Assembly (NCBI RefSeq): GCF_014196715.1
Contig: NZ_JACIEF010000003.1
Span: 1,207,874 to 1,271,873, forward strand
Direction: 5' to 3'
Length of the DNA: 64,000 nucleotides
Source: Pedobacter zeae
GTDB taxonomy: Bacteria; Bacteroidota; Bacteroidia; Sphingobacteriales; Sphingobacteriaceae
This document shows, in pieces, positions 41,132 to 50,204 of the stretch. The notes beneath the pieces are model-generated. The model did no database searches, was not told where the DNA came from, and saw only the letters and a list, made by a program, of their open reading frames with translations. The position numbers and the translations under genes were made by a program. Numbering within the stretch: position 1 is the first letter of the stretch; each line of letters starts with the position of its first letter.

Positions 41132-43504
41132 ATGAATAAACTGTTTACTTTAACCGGCTTACTGCTTTTTTCTGGTAGCTTAGCTTTTGCCCAAAATATT
41201 CAGAATAACCCTGGCAGCAACCATGGCAACAAATTCGAACAGTTGGGTACCATTTTACCAACACCTAACGAACAACGTACAGCCAGTGGTGCACCGGGTG
41301 TTAAATATTGGCAGCAGCGTGCCGATTATAATATTAAGTGCGAACTGGATGAAAAAAACCTGTTGCTTACCGGATCTGAAACCATCACCTATACCAATAA
41401 TTCCCCTGATCCGTTAACCTATATCTGGTTGCAGCTTGATGAAAACGAGCATAGTACGGATAGAAACGCAAACTATCAGGATGCGACCAGAATGCCTGTC
41501 TCAGCCACGACCAAAACCCTCGATCAGTTAAGTACAACAGCCAACAATGGCAATGGAATCAACATTGTCAAGTTAACGGATGCAACAGGTAAGAACCTAA
41601 AGTATACGATTAATAAAACCATGATGAGGGTCGATTTGCCCGTTGCGCTAAGAACAGGCCAGAAATTGATCTTCAACATTGATTGGAACTATAAAATTAC
41701 AGACCGGATGTCGGTTGGTGGCCGTGGAGGTTACGAATATTTCCCGGCAGATGGGAACTATTTGTTTACCATGACCCAATGGTACCCTCGTTTATGTGTA
41801 TACAGCGATTTTCAGGGATGGCAGAACCACCAGTTTACCGGTAGAGGCGAGTTTGCCTTAACCTTTGGCGATTTTAAAGTGCAGATGACGGTTCCTGCCG
41901 ATCACCTGGTGGGCTCAACAGGAGAATGTATAAACTACAGCGCAGTATTAAGCCCAACCCAGTTAAGCCGTTATAATGCGGCCAAAACGGCTTCGGCCCC
42001 TGTTGAAATCCAGACTTTAGCAGAAGCTAAAGCGGCAGAAACTAAAAAATCAACAGCTAAAAAGACCTGGGTTTTTAATGCTAACAATGTGCGCGATTTC
42101 GCCTGGACTTCTTCACGTAAGTTTATCTGGGATGCAATGCCTCAAAAAATACAGGCCAATAACAATACGGTAATGTGTATGAGCTTTTATGGAAAAGAGG
42201 CTTATAACCTTTACAGCAAATTTTCTACCCGCGCAGTAGCCCATACCATTAAAACCTATTCAGATTTTACCATCCCTTATCCATATCCGGTTGCCCAGAG
42301 TATTGAGGCGGCTAATGGAATGGAATATCCGATGATCTGCTTTAACTACGGCCGTACAGATACAGATGGTACATACAGCGAAAGTACCAAAAATGGAATG
42401 TTAGGGGTAATTATTCACGAGGTTGGGCACAACTTTTTCCCGATGATCGTAAACAGCGACGAGCGCCAGTGGACCTGGATGGATGAGGGGTTAAACTCTT
42501 TTGTTGAATATTTAACCGAAGAACTTTGGGACAATAAATTTCCAAGCAAAAAAGGACCGGCTTACACCATTGTAGATTACATGAAACTGCCAAAAGATGA
42601 GCTGGAACCAATTATGACCAACTCTGAAAACATTGCGCGTTTTGGCCCGAATGCCTATTCGAAACCGGCTACAGGCTTAAATATCCTCCGCGAAACCATT
42701 ATGGGCAGGGAACTTTTCGATTATGCGTTTAAAGAGTATGCCAGAAGATGGGCCTTTAAACACCCTGAACCTGCCGATCTTTTCCGTACGATGGAAGATG
42801 CCAGTGGCGAGGATTTAGATTGGTTTTGGAGAGGCTGGTTTTATGGAACAGATCCCTGCGATATCTCATTGGATAGCGTGGAATTTGCTAAGGTAGATTT
42901 TCCTAAAGAAGTTCCTGCGGCAAGATCGCGCATGGTTAAAATTGATAAACCTGCTGTAAATGCATTTGAAGATATTTCAAAAATCAGAAACCGTGAGGAT
43001 AAAAAAATCAACTTTTATGTAGATAAGAATACTGCTGCACAGGATTTTTATTATAAATACGACAGGGGAATGGTAAGCATTGATACTACTGTAGCCACCA
43101 AAGTAGAAGGTAGTTTGCCCATAGAAGTAGTCCCTTCTGATGAGCAGGATAAATATAAAAATAAATTCCTTTATGAGTTAAGTTTCAGCAATAAGGGCGG
43201 TTTGGTGATGCCAATCATTGTAGAGTTTACCTATAAAGATGGTACCAAAGAAATCGACCGCATCCCGGCGCAGATTTGGCGACACAATGAATTGAAAACG
43301 TCTAAGTTTTATGTAAAAGATAAAGAAGTAGCCTCTATTATGATCGATCCGTTACGCGAAACGGCCGACATCGATACCAGCAACAATAGCTGGGGCGGTA
43401 AAGCTAAAGAGAGTAAATTTAGAGCTTACAAAGCAAAAGCCGGTGGTGCAGTCAGGGGCCAGTCGGTTGGTAAAAACCCAATGCAGCAGGCTGCAGGTAA
43501 ATAA
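41132..43504 (+). CDS. M1-family metallopeptidase
   Basis: The 790-residue protein has a signal peptide (MNKLFTLTGLLLFSGSLAFA). The gluzincin site is HEVGH (His429, Glu430, His433), and the third ligand Glu452 is in WMDEGLNSF. The spacing HExxH-X18-E is correct for M1. The N-terminal beta domain (residues 50-350) fits an aminopeptidase N fold, but there is no clear GxMEN motif; the equivalent is AANGMEYPM. The C-terminal 200 residues are a Bacteroidota-specific region. It is exported, so it acts in the periplasm or outer membrane. It lies 7 bases after the HupE-like gene. Confidence 0.92.
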   Translation: MNKLFTLTGLLLFSGSLAFAQNIQNNPGSNHGNKFEQLGTILPTPNEQRTASGAPGVKYWQQRADYNIKCELDEKNLLLTGSETITYTNNSPDPLTYIWLQLDENEHSTDRNANYQDATRMPVSATTKTLDQLSTTANNGNGINIVKLTDATGKNLKYTINKTMMRVDLPVALRTGQKLIFNIDWNYKITDRMSVGGRGGYEYFPADGNYLFTMTQWYPRLCVYSDFQGWQNHQFTGRGEFALTFGDFKVQMTVPADHLVGSTGECINYSAVLSPTQLSRYNAAKTASAPVEIQTLAEAKAAETKKSTAKKTWVFNANNVRDFAWTSSRKFIWDAMPQKIQANNNTVMCMSFYGKEAYNLYSKFSTRAVAHTIKTYSDFTIPYPYPVAQSIEAANGMEYPMICFNYGRTDTDGTYSESTKNGMLGVIIHEVGHNFFPMIVNSDERQWTWMDEGLNSFVEYLTEELWDNKFPSKKGPAYTIVDYMKLPKDELEPIMTNSENIARFGPNAYSKPATGLNILRETIMGRELFDYAFKEYARRWAFKHPEPADLFRTMEDASGEDLDWFWRGWFYGTDPCDISLDSVEFAKVDFPKEVPAARSRMVKIDKPAVNAFEDISKIRNREDKKINFYVDKNTAAQDFYYKYDRGMVSIDTTVATKVEGSLPIEVVPSDEQDKYKNKFLYELSFSNKGGLVMPIIVEFTYKDGTKEIDRIPAQIWRHNELKTSKFYVKDKEVASIMIDPLRETADIDTSNNSWGGKAKESKFRAYKAKAGGAVRGQSVGKNPMQQAAGK

Positions 43505-43506
43505 CA

Positions 43507-43540
43507 AAAAATCCCCGTTGAGTTTTCAGCGGGGATTTTT
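43507..43540. terminator. Bidirectional terminator after the M1 peptidase gene
   Basis: AAAAATCCCCGTTGA (43507-43521) pairs with TCAGCGGGGATTTTT (43526-43540), with one G-T pair. A/T runs on both sides serve both the M1 gene and the convergent ATPase gene. Confidence 0.85.
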
Positions 43541-44701
43541 TTATTGAATTTCCGGAAGTATATTTAATAGAAAATGCCTAAGATTCGTGACTACAATATT
43601 GTTTGAAGTGTGGTATGTTTCACTCTTTGGGGTAATTATATATTTATACTTAGGTTCAAGATCCTGCGTGCAATTGATGAAACCTTTTGAAACAGTTGGT
43701 GCGTTTGATAGCTTAATCTCAATACAGGCAATTGGTGTAATGCCCTGAGCCAATAGCAAATCACATTCTGCACCAGTTTGAGTGCGATAAAAGAACAGTT
43801 CTGTTTGTTTTGTTTTAAGCTGATAAATCTGCTCAATTACATATCCTTCCCATGAGGCGCCTATCGCTGGATGACCAAATAAATCATTATAGCTTGGAAT
43901 ATTTAGCAAACGATGTAAGATCCCTGTATCGCGAATGTAAGTTTTAGGAGATTTAATTAATCTTTTTTTTGCATTCACAAACCAAGAAGGTAAACGCCTG
44001 ATCAAATATCCACCTTCCAAAAAGTCCAGATATCTGTTCACAGTGGGAGCGCTAACCCCTAACGATCTCGCAAACGATTCGCCATTAAATAAATTTCCAT
44101 TTAAATGTGCAAGCATACTCCAAAAATTCTTTAGTAAAATTGGGGCTAATTCTATGCCTAACATTTTAGCTAAGTCCCTTTCTATATAACTCACAATAAA
44201 GTCATCTGTCCATTCTTTGCTTAAGGTATCAGTTTCAGATAAAAGTGCTTCTGGAAAGCCTCCCCGAAACCAATGTTGGTCATCTGCTATCTCTTTTGGT
44301 AGCTCAGTTAGCCCAATAGGACATAGTTCGTTGTATAAAATTCTGCCAGCCAGTGTTTCAGAAACTCCCTTAACCAATTCTAGTGATGCTGAGCCAAGGA
44401 GTATAAATCTTCCTGGCGTTCTTTTTGCATCAATTAAAGGCCTTAGTAAAGAAAATAATTCTGGCAGTAATTGTACTTCATCAATAATTACAGTTTGATC
44501 CTGTAGATTTTCTAAAAAAGTATAAGCATCCTGTAATTTGGCCAGATCCCTGGGGTTTTCCATGTCCAGATAACTGTAATGACTTTCAAGTTGCCTGGCC
44601 AGCGTAGTTTTGCCAACTTGCCTGGGGCCCAAAATGGCTATTGCCGGCGATTTTTTTAGCCGACTTCGCAACTGTGAAGCTAGATTTCTGGTAATTAACA
44701 T
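43541..44701 (-). CDS. AAA_14-DUF4143 ATPase
   Basis: The 386-residue protein has a P-loop GPRQVGKTT (25-33) and Walker B TVIIDEVQLL (Asp74, Glu75), giving the AAA_14 domain (about 1-200). The C-terminal DUF4143 region includes AGAECDLLLAQGITPIACIEIKLS, a PDDEXK-like DxnExK site. Such proteins are common lone genes in bacteria with no confirmed role; some were proposed as regulators or mobile genes. Its stop lies just beside a bidirectional terminator. A perfect 45-base palindrome sits 15 bases before its ATG. Its base use is more AT-rich than the flanking M1 and uvrB genes, hinting at transfer. Confidence 0.87.
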   Translation of the reverse strand: MLITRNLASQLRSRLKKSPAIAILGPRQVGKTTLARQLESHYSYLDMENPRDLAKLQDAYTFLENLQDQTVIIDEVQLLPELFSLLRPLIDAKRTPGRFILLGSASLELVKGVSETLAGRILYNELCPIGLTELPKEIADDQHWFRGGFPEALLSETDTLSKEWTDDFIVSYIERDLAKMLGIELAPILLKNFWSMLAHLNGNLFNGESFARSLGVSAPTVNRYLDFLEGGYLIRRLPSWFVNAKKRLIKSPKTYIRDTGILHRLLNIPSYNDLFGHPAIGASWEGYVIEQIYQLKTKQTELFFYRTQTGAECDLLLAQGITPIACIEIKLSNAPTVSKGFINCTQDLEPKYKYIITPKSETYHTSNNIVVTNLRHFLLNILPEIQ

Positions 44702-44716
44702 ACACAGATATATAAA

Positions 44717-44761
44717 TTAACCTAGTAAATCAAAAGTTTAACTTTTGATTTACTAGGTTAA
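44717..44761. repeat. Perfect 45-base palindrome upstream of the DUF4143 ATPase
   Basis: The left arm (44717-44737, TTAACCTAGTAAATCAAAAG plus T) and the right arm (44741-44761) are exact reverse complements, 21 bases each, with a TTA centre. It lies 15 bases before the ATPase ATG. No T tract follows, so it is unlikely to be a terminator. It could be an operator, a leader hairpin or a mobile-element end. Confidence 0.8.
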
Positions 44762-44893
44762 GTGCTGTTTAAATGGGGTGGGTACGTGTTTAAGAAAGTG
44801 GATGAATTTTTTTAAAGCTTTATCTCAAACTGTTTTTTCAATCTATCCACACAAAATTACTTTTCGATGGTTGAATAAAGCATGCTAAAACGT

Positions 44894-44922
44894 TTAGCAT
44901 TATAAAAATTTCAGTAAATTTG
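44894..44922 (+). promoter_or_regulatory. Promoter of uvrB
   Basis: TTAG (44894-44897) is followed after 17 bases by TAAATTTG (44915-44922). The uvrB ATG lies 7 bases after the box, so the start site would be almost at the ATG (leaderless). Confidence 0.6.
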
Positions 44923-44929
44923 GGTACCG

Positions 44930-46972
44930 ATGAAATTTAAAATCACTTCAGAATATAAGCCTACCGGAGATCAGCCAAGTGCCATTAAGCAATTGGTTGA
45001 CGGCGTAAACGCCAACGAACATTATCAAACCTTATTGGGTGTTACCGGATCAGGAAAAACCTTTACCATCGCCAATGTAATTGAGCAGACCCAGCGGCCA
45101 ACACTAATTTTAAGTCATAATAAAACCTTGGCTGCACAGCTTTATGGCGAGTTTAAGAATTTTTTCCCCGAAAATTCTGTCAATTACTTTGTTTCTTATT
45201 ACGACTATTATCAGCCAGAAGCTTTTATAGCATCCAGCAATACCTATATTGAAAAAGACCTGAGTATTAATGAGGAAATCGAAAAATTACGTCTGCGCAC
45301 CACATCGTCTTTAATGAGTGGCCGACGTGATATCATCGTGGTATCATCTATTTCCTGTATTTATGGTATGGGTAACCCCGAAGATTTCTCTAAAATGGTT
45401 TTCCGTTTTGGTGTCGGACTCAGGATTTCGCGCAATGCTTTTTTACACAGCCTGGTAGAAATTTTATATTCGCGCACCACAACAGATTTTAAACGCGGAA
45501 CATTCAGGGTTAAAGGCGATACGGTGGATGTTTTTCCGGCTTACCTTGATCACGCCTATCGCATTTCGTTTTTTGGCGATGACATTGAAGAACTTTCAAC
45601 CATCGATCCGGTATCGGGTAAAACCATTGAAAAATTGGAAGACATGGCCATTTATCCGGCCAACCTTTTTGTGACCCCTAAAGATCGTTTCAATGCCTCT
45701 ATCTGGGGTATCCAGGAAGAATTGGAAGTCCGGAAAAACCAGTTGATTGCCGACAGGCATCTGCTGGAAGCCAAGCGTTTAGAAGAAAGGACCAATTTCG
45801 ATATCGAAATGATGAAAGAGCTGGGCTATTGTTCTGGTATTGAGAATTACTCCCGTTTCTTCGATGGCCGGCAGCCGGGGATGCGTCCCTTCTGTTTGCT
45901 GGATTATTTCCCGGATGATTATTTAATGGTGATCGATGAAAGCCATGTTACTGTGCCACAGATCAGGGCCATGTATGGCGGCGACAGGTCGCGCAAGCTT
46001 TCGTTGGTTGAATATGGTTTCCGTTTACCGGCTGCGCTGGATAACAGGCCCCTAAACTTTAACGAATTTGAAGCCCTTGCGCCACAAACCATTTACGTAA
46101 GTGCAACGCCTGCTGAGTATGAACTCGAAAAATCAGAAGGGGTAGTAGTTGAACAGGTAATCAGGCCAACAGGTTTGTTGGATCCCGTAATTGAAATAAG
46201 GCCTGCCATTAACCAGGTTGATGACCTGCTTGACGAGATAGACCTGACTATAAAAGATGGGGGCCGTGTACTGGTTACAACCTTAACTAAACGGATGGCA
46301 GAGGAACTAACCAAATACCTGGACCGGTTAAACATTAAAACGCGCTATATCCACTCTGAAATCAAAACCTTGGAACGGGTTGAAATCCTTCGTGGTTTGC
46401 GTTTGGGTGAATTTGATGTGCTGGTGGGTATTAACCTTTTACGGGAAGGATTGGACTTACCTGAGGTAACACTTGTGGCCATTTTGGATGCCGATAAAGA
46501 AGGTTTCTTACGTTCAGAAAAATCGCTGATCCAGACTATAGGACGTGCGGCCCGTAATGATAGAGGGCGTGTAATTATGTATGCTGATGGCATGACTGAA
46601 AGCATGGAGAAAACGATAGATGAAACCAACCGCCGCCGGGAAAAACAGATTGCTTATAACCTTGAAAATGGTATCACACCAAAAACCGTGGGCAAATCGC
46701 GCGAAGCCATCTTAGAACAGACCTCAGTACTCGATTTCTCGCAAAAAGCAAGCGATAATAAAGCCAGGGCTTACATCGAAAATGCCGAAATCAGTATTGC
46801 TGCCGATCCGATTGTACAGTATATGGGCAAGGCAGAGCTGCAGCGCGCCATTGATAATACCCGTAAAGATATGCAGAAAGCTGCTAAAGAGATGGACTTT
46901 TTACAAGCTGCAAAACTGCGTGATGAAATGTTTGCACTGGAGAAAATGTTCAATGAAAAATTCGGCAAGTAA
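44930..46972 (+). CDS. uvrB: Excinuclease ABC subunit B
   Basis: The 680-residue UvrB loads onto damaged DNA and holds it for UvrC. The P-loop is GVTGSGKT (37-44), and the damage-wedging beta-hairpin lies in YYDYYQPEAFIASSNTYIEKD. Helicase motifs follow (VIDESHVT, then YVSATPAEYEL, and TIGRAARN for motif VI). The C-terminal UVR domain (RKDMQKAAKEMDFLQAAKLRDEM) binds UvrC. Length and order match the family (E. coli 673). The alkyltransferase-like gene at 3.8 kb is a possible damage-recognition partner. Confidence 0.97.
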   Translation: MKFKITSEYKPTGDQPSAIKQLVDGVNANEHYQTLLGVTGSGKTFTIANVIEQTQRPTLILSHNKTLAAQLYGEFKNFFPENSVNYFVSYYDYYQPEAFIASSNTYIEKDLSINEEIEKLRLRTTSSLMSGRRDIIVVSSISCIYGMGNPEDFSKMVFRFGVGLRISRNAFLHSLVEILYSRTTTDFKRGTFRVKGDTVDVFPAYLDHAYRISFFGDDIEELSTIDPVSGKTIEKLEDMAIYPANLFVTPKDRFNASIWGIQEELEVRKNQLIADRHLLEAKRLEERTNFDIEMMKELGYCSGIENYSRFFDGRQPGMRPFCLLDYFPDDYLMVIDESHVTVPQIRAMYGGDRSRKLSLVEYGFRLPAALDNRPLNFNEFEALAPQTIYVSATPAEYELEKSEGVVVEQVIRPTGLLDPVIEIRPAINQVDDLLDEIDLTIKDGGRVLVTTLTKRMAEELTKYLDRLNIKTRYIHSEIKTLERVEILRGLRLGEFDVLVGINLLREGLDLPEVTLVAILDADKEGFLRSEKSLIQTIGRAARNDRGRVIMYADGMTESMEKTIDETNRRREKQIAYNLENGITPKTVGKSREAILEQTSVLDFSQKASDNKARAYIENAEISIAADPIVQYMGKAELQRAIDNTRKDMQKAAKEMDFLQAAKLRDEMFALEKMFNEKFGK

Positions 46973-46976
46973 TGGA

Positions 46977-47861
46977 TTAACCTAATTCTTTAGGGGGATT
47001 GTTCGGTGATTTTTTCATAACCTTTACCACATAAGTATTTGCAATGCGGTCGTGCCATCCTCTTTCTCCAAATAAAAAAGAAAGTGCATCAAAAGGAATT
47101 ATCCGGGCGAAAGTCCGGCCGATTCTTTGTATGATGGACGGCTTTTCTGCAACATTATTAACAACCATGTTACCCATAATGGTTTTTCCAATTGATGTGT
47201 TAAAAACACCTTCAAAGATCAAGTAATAAAGAAAACCAAATAATGTTAATGGGAAATAAGCTTTAGTTTCAAAAAAAACAAGATAATTTCTATTCTCATC
47301 AAAACGGATCCTATAATAAGACCCAATTTTAAGATAGAAATAATAAATCATTATAATTGATAAAAGATCGAATAGCCTATGAAGAAAACGATTAGGTTTG
47401 TTTACATCATCAAATGTAAAACTGCCATCTTCTTGTGACCGTAAAACAGGGATTAAGTTATTTTGAAGTGTGATTAAGACATAAATTTCAAAAATCAGAT
47501 AGGCATAGCCAATAAAATCTAAGACTCCTAGTGGGCTATTTGCATGTTCCAACGGTTCAAGATTAGGAAATATCTTCCTATAGGCGTTAAAAATGTGAAA
47601 AATAAGCGCTAAAAGAATATTAAACTGTAAAAATGCCCTTAATATACCCGAACGTTCATATTTGCTTAGCACAAACTGCATAAGGCCTGCCAGATTCAAG
47701 ATAAGCAGAATCGGAGTAACATACTCTGCCCAACTAAAATCTATTGTACCATCACTCCTTTTGATGACTGAATAAAGTTCAATCAGATATCTGATATACT
47801 GGAAACTATAAAAAGCGAACGTTAAACTGAGAACAACAGCGATAATTAGATTTTTTTTCAT
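46977..47861 (-). CDS. RDD family membrane protein
   Basis: The protein has about six to seven hydrophobic segments and the RDD motifs. These are NRFLHRLFDLLSI (R..D), GKTIMGNMVVN, and RTFARIIPFDALSFLFGERGWHDR. The role of RDD proteins is mostly unknown; some help with sodium or osmotic tolerance. The last stop is 4 bases from the convergent uvrB stop. I choose ATG 47861 (MKKNLIIAVVL); 47885 is also in frame. Base composition is AT-rich, with long runs of hydrophobic codons. Confidence 0.82.
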   Translation of the reverse strand: MKKNLIIAVVLSLTFAFYSFQYIRYLIELYSVIKRSDGTIDFSWAEYVTPILLILNLAGLMQFVLSKYERSGILRAFLQFNILLALIFHIFNAYRKIFPNLEPLEHANSPLGVLDFIGYAYLIFEIYVLITLQNNLIPVLRSQEDGSFTFDDVNKPNRFLHRLFDLLSIIMIYYFYLKIGSYYRIRFDENRNYLVFFETKAYFPLTLFGFLYYLIFEGVFNTSIGKTIMGNMVVNNVAEKPSIIQRIGRTFARIIPFDALSFLFGERGWHDRIANTYVVKVMKKSPNNPPKELG

Positions 47862-48010
47862 TTGAGCGATTTTGAGTAGGACCAAGATATGTTTTTAAAC
47901 TTTATTAATCTTAATAAAATATTTATTTGGTAACGTTTTGGTTTTAATGGACAAATTTTAGATAATTTAAATTAGAATTGTGGCTCAATAAGTTATCTAA
48001 AAATTATTAA

Positions 48011-49303
48011 ATGAAATCTTTAAAACTAGTAACGCTGATCGTACTCGGCGCTATCTGGCTGGAGGGTTATGCCCAAAGCCAGGAAAACATTACACTTCCA
48101 CTTGGAGGCAATGCCTACAGTTCATTACACCAGGACTCAGAAAGAACTTTATCCAACAGGGGAATTGTAAACTGGTCAAATCCAAACGAATATTTTACAG
48201 CCTACTTCAGGGTTTCGAAACCAGGTACAATCAGTGTTTCCATGGGTGATAAACCCCTTGTAGAAGGTAAGGCGACGGTAGAATTTTCTATCCATAACCA
48301 ACCTAAAAAAATAGACTTTGATCAAAGTCAGGCTTTTGAGGGCAAAATTGGTGAATGGACAGTTAAAGATACCGGTTATGTGGCCATAATCATTAAAGGT
48401 TTAAGCAAAAGCGGAGCAAAATTCCCTTCCATTACAAGTCTAATCATCGGAGGGTCGGCTATTGAAGGCAAAACAGCCTATGTTAAAAATAATGATGGCA
48501 ACTTCTTTCACTGGGGGCGCCGTGGACCTTCCGTTCACTTAAACTACCTGCAGCCCGAAAACGTAAATGCCGAGTGGTACTACAACGAAGTTACGGTGCC
48601 AAAGGGTGAAGATATCCTGGGTTCTTATTTTATGGCCAATGGTTTTGGTGAGGGGTATTTCGGTATGCAGGTAAATAGTCCTACAGAACGCCACATCCTG
48701 TTTTCAGTTTGGAGCCCTTTCAATACTGACGATCCTAAAAGTATTCCCGATTCGCACAAAATTAAAATGTTAAAGAAAGGCGAAAATGTACATACAGGTG
48801 AGTTTGGTAATGAGGGTTCGGGCGGACAGAGTTATTTAAATTACATGTGGAAAGCGGGAAATACCTATAAATTTTTATTACATGGTATTCCCGGTACAGA
48901 CAGTACTACCACATATACGGCCTACTTTTTTGCCCCTGAAACCAATAAATGGCAGTTAATTGCCAGCTTTACCCGGCCAAAAACTAAAACCTACCTAAAG
49001 CGTTTCCATTCCTTCTTAGAGAATTTCTCACCGGTACAGGGCGATTTATCCAGGAAAGTTTTATTTAACAACCAGTGGATTTGCGATGACAAAGGCGTTT
49101 GGACAGAATTAAAATCGGCCAGGTTTACTACAGACAATACCGGCATGAAAGGTTACCGGATGGATTACCAGGGAGGGATAGACAAAGGCACCTTTTACCT
49201 GAAAAATGGTGGTTTTTTTAACGATTATACCCCTCCAAGAAAAATACTGAACAGAACCACTGCAGGTAAGCAACCAGAAATAGATTTCAATAAATTGCCA
49301 TAG
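48011..49303 (+). CDS. DUF3472 protein with DUF5077 N-terminal domain
   Basis: The 430-residue protein has a signal peptide (cut near EGYA-QSQ, about 21). The N-terminal region ENITLPLGGNAYSSLHQDSERTLSNRGI matches DUF5077. The core, with GRRGPSVHLNY, FGEGYFGMQVNS and GEGS-like loops, matches DUF3472. Both are beta-rich domains of exported Bacteroidota proteins, possibly carbohydrate-binding, but this is not established. No SusC/D pair is next to it. Function unknown. Confidence 0.8.
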   Translation: MKSLKLVTLIVLGAIWLEGYAQSQENITLPLGGNAYSSLHQDSERTLSNRGIVNWSNPNEYFTAYFRVSKPGTISVSMGDKPLVEGKATVEFSIHNQPKKIDFDQSQAFEGKIGEWTVKDTGYVAIIIKGLSKSGAKFPSITSLIIGGSAIEGKTAYVKNNDGNFFHWGRRGPSVHLNYLQPENVNAEWYYNEVTVPKGEDILGSYFMANGFGEGYFGMQVNSPTERHILFSVWSPFNTDDPKSIPDSHKIKMLKKGENVHTGEFGNEGSGGQSYLNYMWKAGNTYKFLLHGIPGTDSTTTYTAYFFAPETNKWQLIASFTRPKTKTYLKRFHSFLENFSPVQGDLSRKVLFNNQWICDDKGVWTELKSARFTTDNTGMKGYRMDYQGGIDKGTFYLKNGGFFNDYTPPRKILNRTTAGKQPEIDFNKLP

Positions 49304-49359
49304 ATATTCAAAATTATTATGGAATTTTGGTGTTTCATTCATCATTACCAAACAGCACA

Positions 49360-49557
49360 ATGGACGGGCAGAACAGAAAAGATATTTATCCGGGCTTAGA
49401 AGTCGGAATTATTTTGAAGAAAGATCAAAGATCAGGGAACATTACTTACGGTGTAGTAAAAGATCTGCTTACTTCATCCGCATTCCACTCCAGGGGGATA
49501 AAAGTTCGGCTTGAAGATGGCCAAGTAGGCCGCGTAGCTGAAATTGTAGGAGACTGA
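49360..49557 (+). CDS. ywbE: YwbE-family protein
   Basis: The 65-residue protein MDGQNRKDIYPGLEVGI... through KVRLEDGQVGRV matches the small YwbE family. An extension to 49327 exists in the same frame, but the usual start is the MDGQ methionine, and a near-consensus -7 box (GAATTTTG) lies in that extension. The stop overlaps the next ATG by one base (TGATG), so the two are coupled. Function unknown. Confidence 0.85.
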   Translation: MDGQNRKDIYPGLEVGIILKKDQRSGNITYGVVKDLLTSSAFHSRGIKVRLEDGQVGRVAEIVGD

Positions 49558-50099
49558 TGAAACAACTTTATTTTTCCTTTTTAATTTTTGCATTTGCAGT
49601 TCCTGCTTTTGCACAGGAGGCTGATGTAGTAAACAAAGTTCCTGGTGTACCAAAGCAAATAACTGATCCAAAAACGATCCGCATTTGCGTACCATCAAGA
49701 GCAGGTATAATAGCCAATCCCCCATTATGGGTTGTAAATGATGTTTTAATGAATGGGGATGTGGTAACTAATTTTATCCGCCCAGCCAGCATCGAGTCGA
49801 TTGATGTGCGGAAAGATGCATCTACCACAGCACGATATGGAACCAGCGGGCAAAACGGAGTGGTTATCATTAAATTAAAAAAGGACCTGCAGCTTTGGAA
49901 CTTAAAAGAATTGTTTAAAAACTTCGGGATTAGAAATAAGAACCAGGACTTTCCTGTATTTATCGATAAAAAAGAATTGGTTAACCGTACAGATTTTTTT
50001 ATTGTTAACGATATTGTAGCAAGTGTTAAAGTGGTTACCGTTAATGATATGCCTTCGCGTAAAAACAAGGTTATTCAGGTCACTTTAAAACCTTTATAG
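49557..50099 (+). CDS. Small secreted TonB-receptor-plug-like protein
   Basis: The 180-residue protein has a signal peptide (MKQLYFSFLIFAFAVPAFA). It carries a plug-like block: PLWVVNDVLMNGD, then RPASIESIDVRKDASTTARY, then GTSGQNGVVIIKLK. This is the pattern seen at the plug of SusC/TonB-dependent receptors (PLYVIDGV... IESIDVLKDASATAIYGSRGANGVI). Here it is a free protein with no barrel. The C-terminal 65 residues are not recognised. It is coupled to ywbE by a one-base overlap. Role unknown. Confidence 0.75.
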   Translation: MKQLYFSFLIFAFAVPAFAQEADVVNKVPGVPKQITDPKTIRICVPSRAGIIANPPLWVVNDVLMNGDVVTNFIRPASIESIDVRKDASTTARYGTSGQNGVVIIKLKKDLQLWNLKELFKNFGIRNKNQDFPVFIDKKELVNRTDFFIVNDIVASVKVVTVNDMPSRKNKVIQVTLKPL

Positions 50100-50113
50100 C
50101 CTTTTATACGTTT

Positions 50114-50183
50114 TATATTTGTAATCAAATTGCAATTATAGGCTTAAAAAGTAACAAAATAAATTTTGTGTCGTCTATATTTG
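50114..50183 (+). promoter_or_regulatory. Two TATATTTG boxes upstream of the DUF4834 gene
   Basis: TATATTTG occurs at 50114-50121 and again at 50176-50183. The first has TTTA (50093-50096) 17 bases upstream, overlapping the preceding stop region. The second lies 21 bases before the ATG (50205). They may be tandem promoters. Confidence 0.5.
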
Positions 50184-50204
50184 TATTAACCGTAAATTAA
50201 TAGC

